From the NCBI RefSeq assembly GCF_046298265.1, contig NZ_JBKAHK010000010.1, forward strand, positions 88,228 through 152,227: a stretch of DNA of 64,000 nucleotides, read 5' to 3'. Source of the DNA: Gillisia xinjiangensis. Its GTDB lineage: Bacteria; Bacteroidota; Bacteroidia; Flavobacteriales; Flavobacteriaceae. Both the position numbers and the translations under genes were made by a program. The notes under the pieces were generated by a model, which saw only the letters and a list, made by a program, of their open reading frames with translations, had not been told where the DNA came from and ran no database searches. Positions 9,287-17,482 of the stretch are shown here, piece after piece. Every line of letters begins with the position of its first letter. Position 1 is the first letter of the stretch.

Positions 9287-9886
9287 ATGAAACTATTTCT
9301 TACAGTTCTTACAATGATTTTTATTGTTTCTTCGTGTAAAAACGATACAGAAAAAGATGTCCGGAATCAGGAAGTCTACCTGGAGGAAGAAAATTCAGAA
9401 ACAGAAAATAAGAACAGGGAAAATCAAAACATTGCTACTTCAAAACAGAAAGATTCTTCAGAATTGAAATCCCAGAAGCAGGATTCAAATTCAAAAAACA
9501 ATTCTACTGCAACTTTAGCTGGGAATTATATCAAGGCAGGTCTGGAAAATGATGCTAATTGCACCTGTTATTGTCTGGACGTACAATTTAATTCCACTTC
9601 TCAATTATGTCTTACTCCGGATAAGATGTATATCAATGTAAGATTTGAAAAAGTCAATGAAAAACTGGGTAATGTATACCTGATTGCTCCTTCCGATAGA
9701 AATACTGAAGGAGATGCGATCCCATGGTCAAAATTCAGCAGAAATATTCCGGTTGCTACTATTACATCACAAAATATTGGAGAAATAGATTTTGATTGGT
9801 TAGGTTTCACAATTAATGGCGACATAGCAAAGGATTATGCCCTTTTCGGAAAAAAAACACTGGAAGGCAATTACATCAAAAAGTAA
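9287..9886 (+). CDS. Lipoprotein with CxCxC cluster, function unknown
   Basis: A 199-residue predicted lipoprotein: signal MKLFLTVLTMIFIVSS followed by lipidated C17. Residues 20-80 are a low-complexity linker rich in E, K, N, S and Q. The globular part (about 85-199) opens with NCTCYCLD and has a further cysteine in SQLCLTP, which could bind a metal or form disulfides. I do not recognise the family. It stands alone before msrA (65-bp gap), also a lipoprotein, so a shared envelope or oxidative-stress role is possible but unproven. Confidence 0.8.
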   Translation: MKLFLTVLTMIFIVSSCKNDTEKDVRNQEVYLEEENSETENKNRENQNIATSKQKDSSELKSQKQDSNSKNNSTATLAGNYIKAGLENDANCTCYCLDVQFNSTSQLCLTPDKMYINVRFEKVNEKLGNVYLIAPSDRNTEGDAIPWSKFSRNIPVATITSQNIGEIDFDWLGFTINGDIAKDYALFGKKTLEGNYIKK

Positions 9887-9951
9887 TCGTGCAAGGTTAA
9901 TTTTTTTATAGTTGCTACTACAAAACTATATTTCAATAAAATAAAACATAT

Positions 9952-10611
9952 ATGAAATCTATTTTTTTAATATCTTTTTCCCTATTTATGTTATCCTGTG
10001 GAAACGGAAACACCCAAACGGTATCCAAAGAAAATATCACCACTGTAGAACCGGTAGAAGTGCCTGTTCAGGACGGAATGGCAAGAGCATATTTCGCCAG
10101 CGGTTGTTTCTGGTGTGTAGAAGCTATTTATGAGAGTATTGAGGGAGTAGACGAAGTAATTTCAGGATATTCCGGCGGACATACAAAAAATCCAACCTAC
10201 GAGTCCAGCAATACCGGAAGAACCGGACATGCAGAAGCGGTGGAAGTGATTTATGATCCTGAAATAATCAATTTTAAAACTCTGGTAAAGGTATATTATG
10301 GCTCACAAAACCCAACTCAGGTAAATGGACAAGGCCCGGATAATGGTTCGCAATACCGTTCTATAATTTTTTATCAAAACAAGGATCAAAAAGGAATTAT
10401 TGAAAACGTAAAAGCAGAAGTTGCGAAAAATTATGAAAAACCGCTGGCTGCAGAAATTTTACCTTTTCAAAAATTTTGGATTGCAGAAGATTATCATCAG
10501 AATTACGAAAAAAATAATCCTGGGAATCCCTATATTCAAAATGTTTCTATTCCAAGACTTAATAGATTTAAGGAAAAATTTCCCGAATTACTGAAGGAAA
10601 ATAGTCATTAA
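9952..10611 (+). CDS. msrA: Peptide-methionine (S)-S-oxide reductase, lipoprotein form
   Basis: Repairs oxidised methionine (S-sulfoxide) in proteins. The catalytic motif GCFWCVE places the nucleophile at C52 with C55 next to it; motifs SGYSGGHTKNPTYE and GHAEAVEVIYDP are standard for MsrA. Unlike the cytosolic enzyme it has a lipoprotein signal (lipobox LSCG, C16), so it should act on the periplasmic side of a membrane. No other cysteine exists, so recycling must use C55 or an external thiol. A terminator follows the gene. Confidence 0.95.
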   Translation: MKSIFLISFSLFMLSCGNGNTQTVSKENITTVEPVEVPVQDGMARAYFASGCFWCVEAIYESIEGVDEVISGYSGGHTKNPTYESSNTGRTGHAEAVEVIYDPEIINFKTLVKVYYGSQNPTQVNGQGPDNGSQYRSIIFYQNKDQKGIIENVKAEVAKNYEKPLAAEILPFQKFWIAEDYHQNYEKNNPGNPYIQNVSIPRLNRFKEKFPELLKENSH

Positions 10612-10633
10612 ACTTCCGTCGTAATTATTGATA

Positions 10634-10665
10634 AAGTGAATCTTTTGGGTTCACTTATTTTTTTT
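10634..10665 (+). terminator. Intrinsic terminator after msrA
   Basis: Stem AAGTGAA / TTCACTT (10634-10640 with 10650-10656), 9-base loop, followed by a run of T residues. Confidence 0.75.
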
Positions 10666-10744
10666 ATGTATCCCTTAATTAATTTCCCCAAAGGATTTAT
10701 TTGATTATTTTTACAGCTTTCAAGAAAATTCCTAACCTCCTTCC

Positions 10745-12238
10745 ATGAACATTACCACAGAAAATGTACTTTTAATAGGTTCTCTCCTACTTTTAATAAG
10801 CATTCTCGCTGGTAAAACATCCTATAAATTTGGGGTTCCCACCCTAATTTTGTTCCTACTCGTTGGGGTTTTGGCGGGATCTGAAGGAATAGGAAAAATT
10901 AACTTTGACGATCCCCAATTAGCTCAGTTCATCGGCATCGTTTCCCTTAATTTCATACTGTTTTCAGGGGGTCTGGATACAAGTTGGAAAAGCATAAAAC
11001 CGGTGGTATGGCAGGGAGTAAGCCTATCTACGCTGGGGGTTTTGCTAACGGCAGTTTCTGTTGGCTTTTTTGTGTCATTTATCACAGATTTCACCATATA
11101 TGAAGGCCTTTTATTAGGTGCCATTGTATCTTCCACAGATGCTGCAGCGGTATTTTCAATTCTCAGGGCCAAAAACCTTGGCCTAAAAACAAACCTTCGG
11201 CCAACCCTGGAATTGGAAAGCGGTAGTAACGACCCTATGGCCTATTTCCTCACCATTGCCTTTTTAGGATTGGTAATCAATCAGGATCTTAGCATTTACA
11301 GCATAATCCCACTTTTTCTAAAACAAATTTTAATAGGTGGAGCACTTGGTTTTGCTTTTGGAAAACTGAGTAAATACATGATCAACCGCATCAGGCTGGA
11401 TTTTGAAGGATTATATCCGGTTTTAGCCATAGCGCTTATGTTTATAACCTTTTCCTTTACCGATTTTGTTGGCGGAAATGGGTTTTTAGCGGTGTACTTA
11501 TGTGCCGTGTATTTGGGAAATCATAATATCATCCATAAAAAGACCATTATGAAAATGTTTGATGGTCTTGCCTGGCTTATGCAAATAGTGCTGTTCCTAA
11601 CCCTTGGTTTGCTGGTTTTTCCAAGCCAGGTACTGCCTGTAGTGGGAATAGGAATGTTTGTTTCGGTATTTCTCATATTTATAGCCAGGCCCTTGAGCGT
11701 CTTTATAAGTTTGATGTTCTTTAAAATGAAAATGCGAAGAAGATGGTATATTTCCTGGGTTGGACTTCGGGGAGCGGTTCCTATAGTTTTCGCAACCTAT
11801 CCACTATTGGCCGGAATTGAGAAAGCCAATATGATTTTTAATATTGTATTTTTTGTGTCGCTTTCCTCCGTATTGGTTCAGGGAACCACTTTATCCCTGG
11901 TTGCAAAATGGCTGCATGTCGCACTTCCATTTAAAGTGAAACCAAAATCTCCTGTGGATGCATTTTTGGCAGATGGAGCAAAATCTTTTATAAGAGAAAT
12001 AATTATTCCGGAAAATAATCATTCAGTTGGGAAACCAATTGTGCGATTAAAATTTCCAAGGAAAGCGATTATTGCAATGATTTCCCGGGATGATAAATTT
12101 CTTACTCCAAACGGTACAACTGAAATTGAACCGAATGATATGCTTATTGTTCTTACAGAAGACAGTGAAACCCTTAAAGAAGTCTATGAAAGCCTGGGGC
12201 TTGATATGATTAACGAAGAAGAAGAAAGTTTTACCTAG
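10745..12238 (+). CDS. K+/H+ antiporter, CPA1 family with C-terminal TrkA-C domain
   Basis: A 497-residue inner-membrane exchanger with about 12 hydrophobic segments over residues 5-390, including the CPA core motif STDAAAVFS and ESGSNDPMAYFLTIAF. Residues 400-490 form a soluble RCK/TrkA-C regulatory domain (IIPENNHSVGKPIVRL ... DMLIVLTED). This is the domain order of NhaP2/CvrA-type potassium/proton antiporters, which protect against alkaline or osmotic stress. It is a single gene; the convergent kmo gene ends 9 bp away. Confidence 0.92.
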   Translation: MNITTENVLLIGSLLLLISILAGKTSYKFGVPTLILFLLVGVLAGSEGIGKINFDDPQLAQFIGIVSLNFILFSGGLDTSWKSIKPVVWQGVSLSTLGVLLTAVSVGFFVSFITDFTIYEGLLLGAIVSSTDAAAVFSILRAKNLGLKTNLRPTLELESGSNDPMAYFLTIAFLGLVINQDLSIYSIIPLFLKQILIGGALGFAFGKLSKYMINRIRLDFEGLYPVLAIALMFITFSFTDFVGGNGFLAVYLCAVYLGNHNIIHKKTIMKMFDGLAWLMQIVLFLTLGLLVFPSQVLPVVGIGMFVSVFLIFIARPLSVFISLMFFKMKMRRRWYISWVGLRGAVPIVFATYPLLAGIEKANMIFNIVFFVSLSSVLVQGTTLSLVAKWLHVALPFKVKPKSPVDAFLADGAKSFIREIIIPENNHSVGKPIVRLKFPRKAIIAMISRDDKFLTPNGTTEIEPNDMLIVLTEDSETLKEVYESLGLDMINEEEESFT

Positions 12239-12247
12239 GGATTTATT

Positions 12248-13594
12248 TTAATTTTCATCCAGAAGTTCCAAAATCAAATTCTCTACCTCCTTGCTATCCC
12301 ATCGATCTTCTATATTTTTCAATTTCATTACCTCATCCATAATTCTGCGCTGATGATCGCCTATAGCAAGTGCTTCGGCATAAGGCTTATCTGAAAATGT
12401 AACTCTGGAATAGAGCGGGATCCATTGCTCGGGATGTTTTTCAGAAAAATGCTTTTCAATTTTTTTCCGAAGAAGAAATTTTGCATCCGCAGTTTTACTG
12501 CTCATTTCAATAAAATTCCTGTAACTCAATTCTGCAATAGCATCCGTATTAGGCTTTCTGGCGTTTTGATATTCCGAAAATATCTGTTCCCAATCATCTC
12601 CATACGCTTCCATGAAATCATCCAAAACAGAAATATCCTCAAAGCCGGCATTCATCCCCTGTCCATAAAAAGGGACTATTGCATGGGCAGCATCTCCCAC
12701 GAGCGCAACTTTATCCCAATAAGTCCAGGGAAAACATTTCATAGTTACCATCGCACTGGTAGGATTTTTAAAAAAATCCCTGGTTAAATTTGAAATATCA
12801 TTTCGTATATCTGGGAAATAAATGGCGAAAAAAGCTTCAGCATCTTTTTCGGTTTTTATACTTTCAAAAGAAACTTCACCTTCAAAAGGGAGGAATAAGG
12901 TACAGGTAAAGCTTCCATCCAGGTTAGGCATGGCAATCAACATAAATTCTCCACGAGGCCAGATGTGAAAAGAGGCATTATCGAGTTTATGAGAACCATC
13001 GGCATTAGCCGGAATAGTGAGCTCCTTATAACCAACATCTATAAAGAATTGAGAGTAATTGAAACGGCTTTGTCGCTGCATTTTATGCCGCACCCTTGAA
13101 AATGCCCCATCTGCACCAAAAACTATATCAAACTGATATTCTTTCCATTCTCCTTTCTCACTTTCCCCCGTATAAATTGTGGCTTCCTGAAGATTGATAT
13201 CCCACACTTTTTCCTCAAATTTAAAAACCACTCCGGCTTCCTCTGCGAGATCTATCATTTTTCTATTTAGCACTCCCCGGGAAATAGAATATATTGCCTC
13301 TCCTTCTTTTCCGTATTTCTGAAAATAAACGGGCTTTTCATTCACATGCATTGCTCTCTTATCCAGTGGCAAAGCAATTTTTCTTATTTCTTCCTCAATC
13401 CCAACCTTTCTTAAGGCGCTCCAGCCCCGGTTGGACATTGCCAGGTTTATAGATCTTCCGGAGAATTCAATAGTTCTAACATCCTTTCGTCTGTCAAAAA
13501 CCGTTACCCTATGACCTCTTTTTATCAGGTAAATAGCCAATAAGGAACCTACTAATCCGGAGCCTATAATTGCTATATTTTTAGTTTGTTGCAT
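12248..13594 (-). CDS. kmo: Kynurenine 3-monooxygenase
   Basis: FAD-dependent hydroxylase turning L-kynurenine into 3-hydroxykynurenine with NADPH and O2. FAD-binding GSGLVG is at residues 11-16 with the following FDRRKDVR strand. The second flavin motif GDAAHAIVPFYGQGMNAGFED is at about residues 300-320. At 448 aa it has the usual length, with an amphipathic C-terminal part. The partner gene kynU lies 7.7 kb away on the same strand instead of beside it. A -7 element (13649-13656) sits 55 bp upstream of the start. Confidence 0.95.
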   Translation of the reverse strand: MQQTKNIAIIGSGLVGSLLAIYLIKRGHRVTVFDRRKDVRTIEFSGRSINLAMSNRGWSALRKVGIEEEIRKIALPLDKRAMHVNEKPVYFQKYGKEGEAIYSISRGVLNRKMIDLAEEAGVVFKFEEKVWDINLQEATIYTGESEKGEWKEYQFDIVFGADGAFSRVRHKMQRQSRFNYSQFFIDVGYKELTIPANADGSHKLDNASFHIWPRGEFMLIAMPNLDGSFTCTLFLPFEGEVSFESIKTEKDAEAFFAIYFPDIRNDISNLTRDFFKNPTSAMVTMKCFPWTYWDKVALVGDAAHAIVPFYGQGMNAGFEDISVLDDFMEAYGDDWEQIFSEYQNARKPNTDAIAELSYRNFIEMSSKTADAKFLLRKKIEKHFSEKHPEQWIPLYSRVTFSDKPYAEALAIGDHQRRIMDEVMKLKNIEDRWDSKEVENLILELLDEN

Positions 13595-13648
13595 ATAGTT
13601 GAGTTATTTACCGGATGGAGTAAGGGTTTTATTGATATACTTAAGCTT

Positions 13649-13656
13649 CAAAAATA
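13649..13656 (-). promoter_or_regulatory. -7 promoter element of kmo
   Basis: On the minus strand TATTTTTG fits TAnnTTTG, 54 bp before the kmo ATG. The rest of the 269-bp divergent spacer (13595-13863) is AT-rich with no gene seen. Confidence 0.5.
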
Positions 13657-13863
13657 CCGATTATTTTAGTGATTGGTTAAAATTTTCAGAGTTTATTAGC
13701 CGTAAACTTTAGAAACCAAACATCTTATTTTGGTGAATAATTACTCTTATTATAAATTGATTACTTCTTAAAATAAGTTAAAAATATGCGTATTTATAAT
13801 ATGTTTAACAAGCATTACTCCCACAACCTGTAACTTTATTTTGAATATAAAATCAACCTAAAA

Positions 13864-14961
13864 ATGAATTTGGATCAACCCCTTCTGCAATCTTACCAAT
13901 TGGGAGAAATAACCCTGAAGAACAGAGTAATTATGGCTCCTATGACCCGTAACCGGGCAGATAATAGCGAAAATGCCCCCACCGATCTCCATGTAGAATA
14001 TTACCGGCAGCGCAGTGGTTCCGGATTAATTATAACAGAAGGCTCCCAGGTGTCTAAAAGGGCGGTCGGATACATCAACACTCCCGGGATTTATACCTCA
14101 ACTCAAACAGAAGCTTGGGGGAAAGTTACAAAAGCAGTTCATGAAGAAGGTGGAAAAATTTTTATACAGCTGTGGCATTGCGGGCGGATTTCTCATTCAA
14201 AATTTCACAATGGCGATAAACCTCTTGCTCCCAGCACCGTAAATGCTAATGAAAAGGTGTTTACCGAAGATGGTTTTGAAGATTCCGAAGAACCAAAAGA
14301 CATGAGCCTGGCAGAGATCAAAGAAACAGTTCTTGAATTTAAAACAGCAGCTCAAAATGCGAAAAAGGCTGGATTTGATGGAATTGAAATTCATTCCTCA
14401 AATGGCTATTTAATCCACCAGTTTTTTAACAGCAACTCAAATAAACGTAATGACGATTACGGAGGAAGTATTCCTAATAAAGCACGTTTCTTTTTTGAAA
14501 TTATAGAAGCGGTTTCCGAGGTTTGGCAAGAAAATAAAATTGGGGTTAGGTTAAACCCTTCGCTTCATAACGCCTTCGGAATTATCGCTACTGAAGACAG
14601 CATTCCAACATTCGATTATATAATAGAAAAACTCAATGCATACGATTTGGCTTATGTGCACCTTTCAGAACCTTTTACAGATGTGAGTGCAATTCCCTTC
14701 CTGGAACCTGAAATCGCAAAACACTATCGGCCTATATATAAAGGAACCTTAATGATAAATGGAGGATTCGATCAGGAAAAAGGAAATAAGATCATTGAAA
14801 ATGGAAATGCCGATTTGGTTTCCTTTGCCAAATTATTTATTTCCAACCCGGATCTTCCCGAGCGTTTCGAAAAAAATGCACCCTTGGCCGAATGGAATGA
14901 AGACACCTTTTACACTCCCGGAAAAAAAGGATATACCGATTATCCACGTTATAAAGGCTGA
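13864..14961 (+). CDS. Alkene reductase, old yellow enzyme family
   Basis: FMN-dependent TIM-barrel enzyme that reduces activated C=C bonds (enones, nitro compounds, N-ethylmaleimide). The signatures are MAPMTRNRA near residue 25, IQLWHCGRISH, and the substrate-anion-binding H/N pair in IEIHSSNGYLIHQFF. The YGGSIPNKARF loop and the C-terminal SFAKLFISNPDLPERF phosphate-binding strand are also typical. Its 365 aa length is normal. It heads a run of flavin and redox genes and may serve detoxification. Confidence 0.93.
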   Translation: MNLDQPLLQSYQLGEITLKNRVIMAPMTRNRADNSENAPTDLHVEYYRQRSGSGLIITEGSQVSKRAVGYINTPGIYTSTQTEAWGKVTKAVHEEGGKIFIQLWHCGRISHSKFHNGDKPLAPSTVNANEKVFTEDGFEDSEEPKDMSLAEIKETVLEFKTAAQNAKKAGFDGIEIHSSNGYLIHQFFNSNSNKRNDDYGGSIPNKARFFFEIIEAVSEVWQENKIGVRLNPSLHNAFGIIATEDSIPTFDYIIEKLNAYDLAYVHLSEPFTDVSAIPFLEPEIAKHYRPIYKGTLMINGGFDQEKGNKIIENGNADLVSFAKLFISNPDLPERFEKNAPLAEWNEDTFYTPGKKGYTDYPRYKG

Positions 14962-15069
14962 AATGCCAAAAGCTCTTAAAATAGATTTAAAAAGAACTAA
15001 ATATTGGTTAACAGAACTTTAGATTAGTGAGTATAATTTTAATTTAACCTTAAATAAAACGATTAAATT

Positions 15070-15315
15070 ATGGATGAGGCAAAAATGGAACAAATGAGGT
15101 CAATGTTGAATAAACTGGAAGACATAAAAAACAGTCAGGAAAGTATTATTGATAAGATTAACCATGTGATTACAGATCTTTTTCAAAACCCGGATAAAGA
15201 ACTGGAAAAAGCAATGGAAGTAGCACATCAAAATTCATCAGATAACGTAGATGCAATTCGGGAAATAATTGAAGAATATGAAATAAGAATCAATCAGGAA
15301 GAAATCAGGGAATGA
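15070..15315 (+). CDS. Small helical protein, function unknown
   Basis: An 81-residue acidic protein predicted as continuous helix or coiled coil (MRSMLNKLEDIKNSQESIIDKI ... IREIIEEYEIRI). No signal peptide or cysteine. It is followed by a perfect 26-bp palindrome that likely ends its transcript. I do not recognise the family. Confidence 0.65.
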   Translation: MDEAKMEQMRSMLNKLEDIKNSQESIIDKINHVITDLFQNPDKELEKAMEVAHQNSSDNVDAIREIIEEYEIRINQEEIRE

Positions 15316-15361
15316 TTTTAAAGATTGATTAACAGGATATTCTTTTAAGTATTGCTAAATT

Positions 15362-15391
15362 TAGGTCAGTTAATATTAACTGACCTATTTT
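15362..15391 (+). terminator. Perfect 26-bp palindrome, terminator or operator
   Basis: TAGGTCAGTTAAT followed directly by its exact reverse complement (15362-15387), then TTTTC. It ends only 5 bp before the flavin reductase ATG (15393). It can fold as a loop-poor hairpin ending the upstream gene, or act as a protein-binding dyad controlling the downstream one. Confidence 0.65.
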
Positions 15392-15392
15392 C

Positions 15393-16037
15393 ATGAAACA
15401 CTACACAACCTCCGATATTAAAAATTTAGACAAGCTCTTCCGGCTTAATCTAATCAATAGTTGTACTGGATATAAATCTGCAAATTTATTGGCAACCAAA
15501 TCCAAAAGCGGACAAACCAATGTGGCTGTTTTTAACTCGGTACACCATATAGGGAGCAATCCGGCGATGTTAGGTTTTATATTAAGACCTACTACGGCGC
15601 CCAGAAACACCTTTGAAAACATAAAAAAAACCGGGTTTTTTACTGTAAATCATATTCATAAAGATATGATTGAACAGGCACATCAAACCGCGGCAAAATA
15701 TGAAAATAATATTTCTGAATTCAACCAAACAGGTTTGGAGGAAGAATATCTGGACGGTTTTTTTGCACCCTACGTTAAACAATCTTCCGTAAAAATGGGT
15801 TGCCGCTATTTAAATGAATATCATATCACTGAAAACGACACCATTTTGGTTGTTGCAGCGATAGAGCACCTATATTTTGAAGAGGGAATACAAACTCCAG
15901 ATGGATGGCTGCGATTGGATGATGCCGATACTGTTGCCATAAATGGTTTAGATGGCTATGCACTACCAGGTCTCCTGGATCGGTTCCATTACGCAAGGCC
16001 AGGCCAGGAAATCAAATCTTTTTTCAAAAAAGAATAA
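15393..16037 (+). CDS. Flavin reductase family protein (FMN-binding split barrel)
   Basis: The 214-residue protein has the split-barrel flavin-binding layout. The N-terminal strand block has TGYKSANLLATKSKSGQTNVAVFNSVHHIGSNP, followed by the FMN-contacting LGFILRP and NTFENIKKTGFFTVN. The C-terminal half (VKMGCRYLNEYHIT, VVAAIEHLYFEEG) matches the flavin reductase/DIM6 fold. It probably reduces FMN with NAD(P)H or uses bound FMN for an unknown redox step. The next gene follows by 7 bp, which suggests an operon with the photolyases. Confidence 0.85.
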   Translation: MKHYTTSDIKNLDKLFRLNLINSCTGYKSANLLATKSKSGQTNVAVFNSVHHIGSNPAMLGFILRPTTAPRNTFENIKKTGFFTVNHIHKDMIEQAHQTAAKYENNISEFNQTGLEEEYLDGFFAPYVKQSSVKMGCRYLNEYHITENDTILVVAAIEHLYFEEGIQTPDGWLRLDDADTVAINGLDGYALPGLLDRFHYARPGQEIKSFFKKE

Positions 16038-16044
16038 TTTACGA

Positions 16045-16206
16045 ATGAAACAGGTTAGAAAACAGGATCTTCCTACGAAAATATGTGAATCCTGTGGTCT
16101 TATATTTTCCTGGCGTAAAAAATGGGAAAAAAACTGGGCCAATGTAAAATATTGCAGTAAAAAATGCAGCAGTCAGAAAAATGGAAAAAAGCATAGTTTG
16201 GTTTAG
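16045..16206 (+). CDS. DUF2256 zinc-finger-like small protein
   Basis: A 53-residue basic protein beginning MKQVRKQDLPTKICESCG. It has two paired-cysteine knuckles (CESCG and YCSKKCS) with the FSWRKKWEKNW segment between them, the pattern of DUF2256, a tiny domain usually encoded beside cryptochromes/photolyases. A longer frame starting at 15952 exists but overlaps the flavin reductase, so the ATG at 16045 is preferred. Its last 26 bases overlap the cryptochrome gene in another frame, so the two are translationally linked. Confidence 0.82.
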   Translation: MKQVRKQDLPTKICESCGLIFSWRKKWEKNWANVKYCSKKCSSQKNGKKHSLV

Positions 16207-17479
16207 AAATGATCTAAGAATTGAAGACAATAAAAGTTTAAGCGAGGCTTGTAAAAGCAGTGATTTGGTTATTGGAGTTTATTACCTGGATCCTGAAGCA
16301 TTTGAAATCGGGAAATTTGGATTTAAAAAAACCGAAAAATTCCGTGCCAGATTCCTTTTGGAAAGTTTGCAGGAACTCCGGGATAATCTAAAAAAATTAA
16401 ATATCAGTCTTCTGGTGATCCGGCATAAGCCAGCAAAATTTGCTGAGTTGGTGGAGCGTTTCGAGATCACATCAGTTCATCTTCAAAAAGAATGGACGCC
16501 GGAGGAAACCAATACCCTCAAGGAGGTAAGATCAATTTTGCCGGAGCATGTGAATGTTAAAGAACACTATAATCAGTTTCTATACCATCCGGAAGATATT
16601 CCATTTACTACCTTGCAAAACATCCCTCAGGTTTTTACCGAATTCAGGAAAAAATGTGAAAAATACACCGGGGTTAGACCGGTGGTTCCAATTCCTGAAA
16701 AATTTCCGGAAGAAAATTTACTTTCAGAGGATCTAAACCTACCAAGTTTAAATGAACTGGGATTTGAGCATTTTGAAACCGATACAAGATCTGCTTTTCC
16801 ATTTAAGGGTGGAGAAGATCAGGCGAAAAGTAGGATGAACCACTATTTTTGGGAGACCAAAAAGCTTGCAGTGTATAAAAAAACACGTAACGGACTTTTG
16901 GGAAAGGATTACAGTTCAAAATTTTCACCTTGGTTAGCAAATGGATCCATTTCTCCAACACTAATTTACCGGGAGCTTAAGAAATTTGAAGAGGAAGTAA
17001 CAAAAAACGAAGATACCTATTGGTTGGTTTTTGAACTTCTATGGAGGGATTTTTTCAAATATATCTCCCTAAAACACGGAAATGAGATCTTTAAAGTTGG
17101 TGGAATTCTTAAAAAAGAATATTCCTGGGGAAAGGATGGGCACATCAAAGATAGCTGGATACAGGGAAAAACCACAGAGAATTTCGTGAATGCAAACATG
17201 AAGGAACTCGCTCAAACAGGATTCATGAGCAACCGGGGACGACAAAATGTATGCAGCTTTTGGTCTAAAGAATTACAACAGGACTGGCGTATTGGTGCTG
17301 CTTATTTTGAAAGTATGTTAATAGATTACGACGTACATAGCAATTGGGGAAACTGGATGTATAACAGCGGCGTGGGCAATGACCCACGGGACAGAAAATT
17401 CAATATAAAATCCCAGGCAGAGCGCTATGATCCTGCGGGGAAGTATCAACAAACCTGGCTTCAGGAAAGACTCTTTTAA
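16181..17479 (+). CDS. DASH-family cryptochrome / photolyase
   Basis: FAD and antenna-chromophore protein. DASH cryptochromes repair cyclobutane dimers in single-stranded or looped DNA and may signal blue light. The N-terminal alpha/beta domain begins SIVWFRNDLRIEDN. The C-terminal FAD domain carries the DASH motifs TGFMSNRGRQNVCSFW and DYDVHSNWGNWMYNSGVGND. The 432 aa length is usual. The start overlaps the DUF2256 gene, and the next photolyase begins 3 bp after the stop. Confidence 0.95.
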   Translation: MEKSIVWFRNDLRIEDNKSLSEACKSSDLVIGVYYLDPEAFEIGKFGFKKTEKFRARFLLESLQELRDNLKKLNISLLVIRHKPAKFAELVERFEITSVHLQKEWTPEETNTLKEVRSILPEHVNVKEHYNQFLYHPEDIPFTTLQNIPQVFTEFRKKCEKYTGVRPVVPIPEKFPEENLLSEDLNLPSLNELGFEHFETDTRSAFPFKGGEDQAKSRMNHYFWETKKLAVYKKTRNGLLGKDYSSKFSPWLANGSISPTLIYRELKKFEEEVTKNEDTYWLVFELLWRDFFKYISLKHGNEIFKVGGILKKEYSWGKDGHIKDSWIQGKTTENFVNANMKELAQTGFMSNRGRQNVCSFWSKELQQDWRIGAAYFESMLIDYDVHSNWGNWMYNSGVGNDPRDRKFNIKSQAERYDPAGKYQQTWLQERLF

Positions 17480-17482
17480 ACT

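Noticed and set aside
15952..16044. Longer N-terminus for the DUF2256 frame
   Set aside because: It overlaps the flavin reductase over its whole length in another frame and homologues start near MKQVRKQ.
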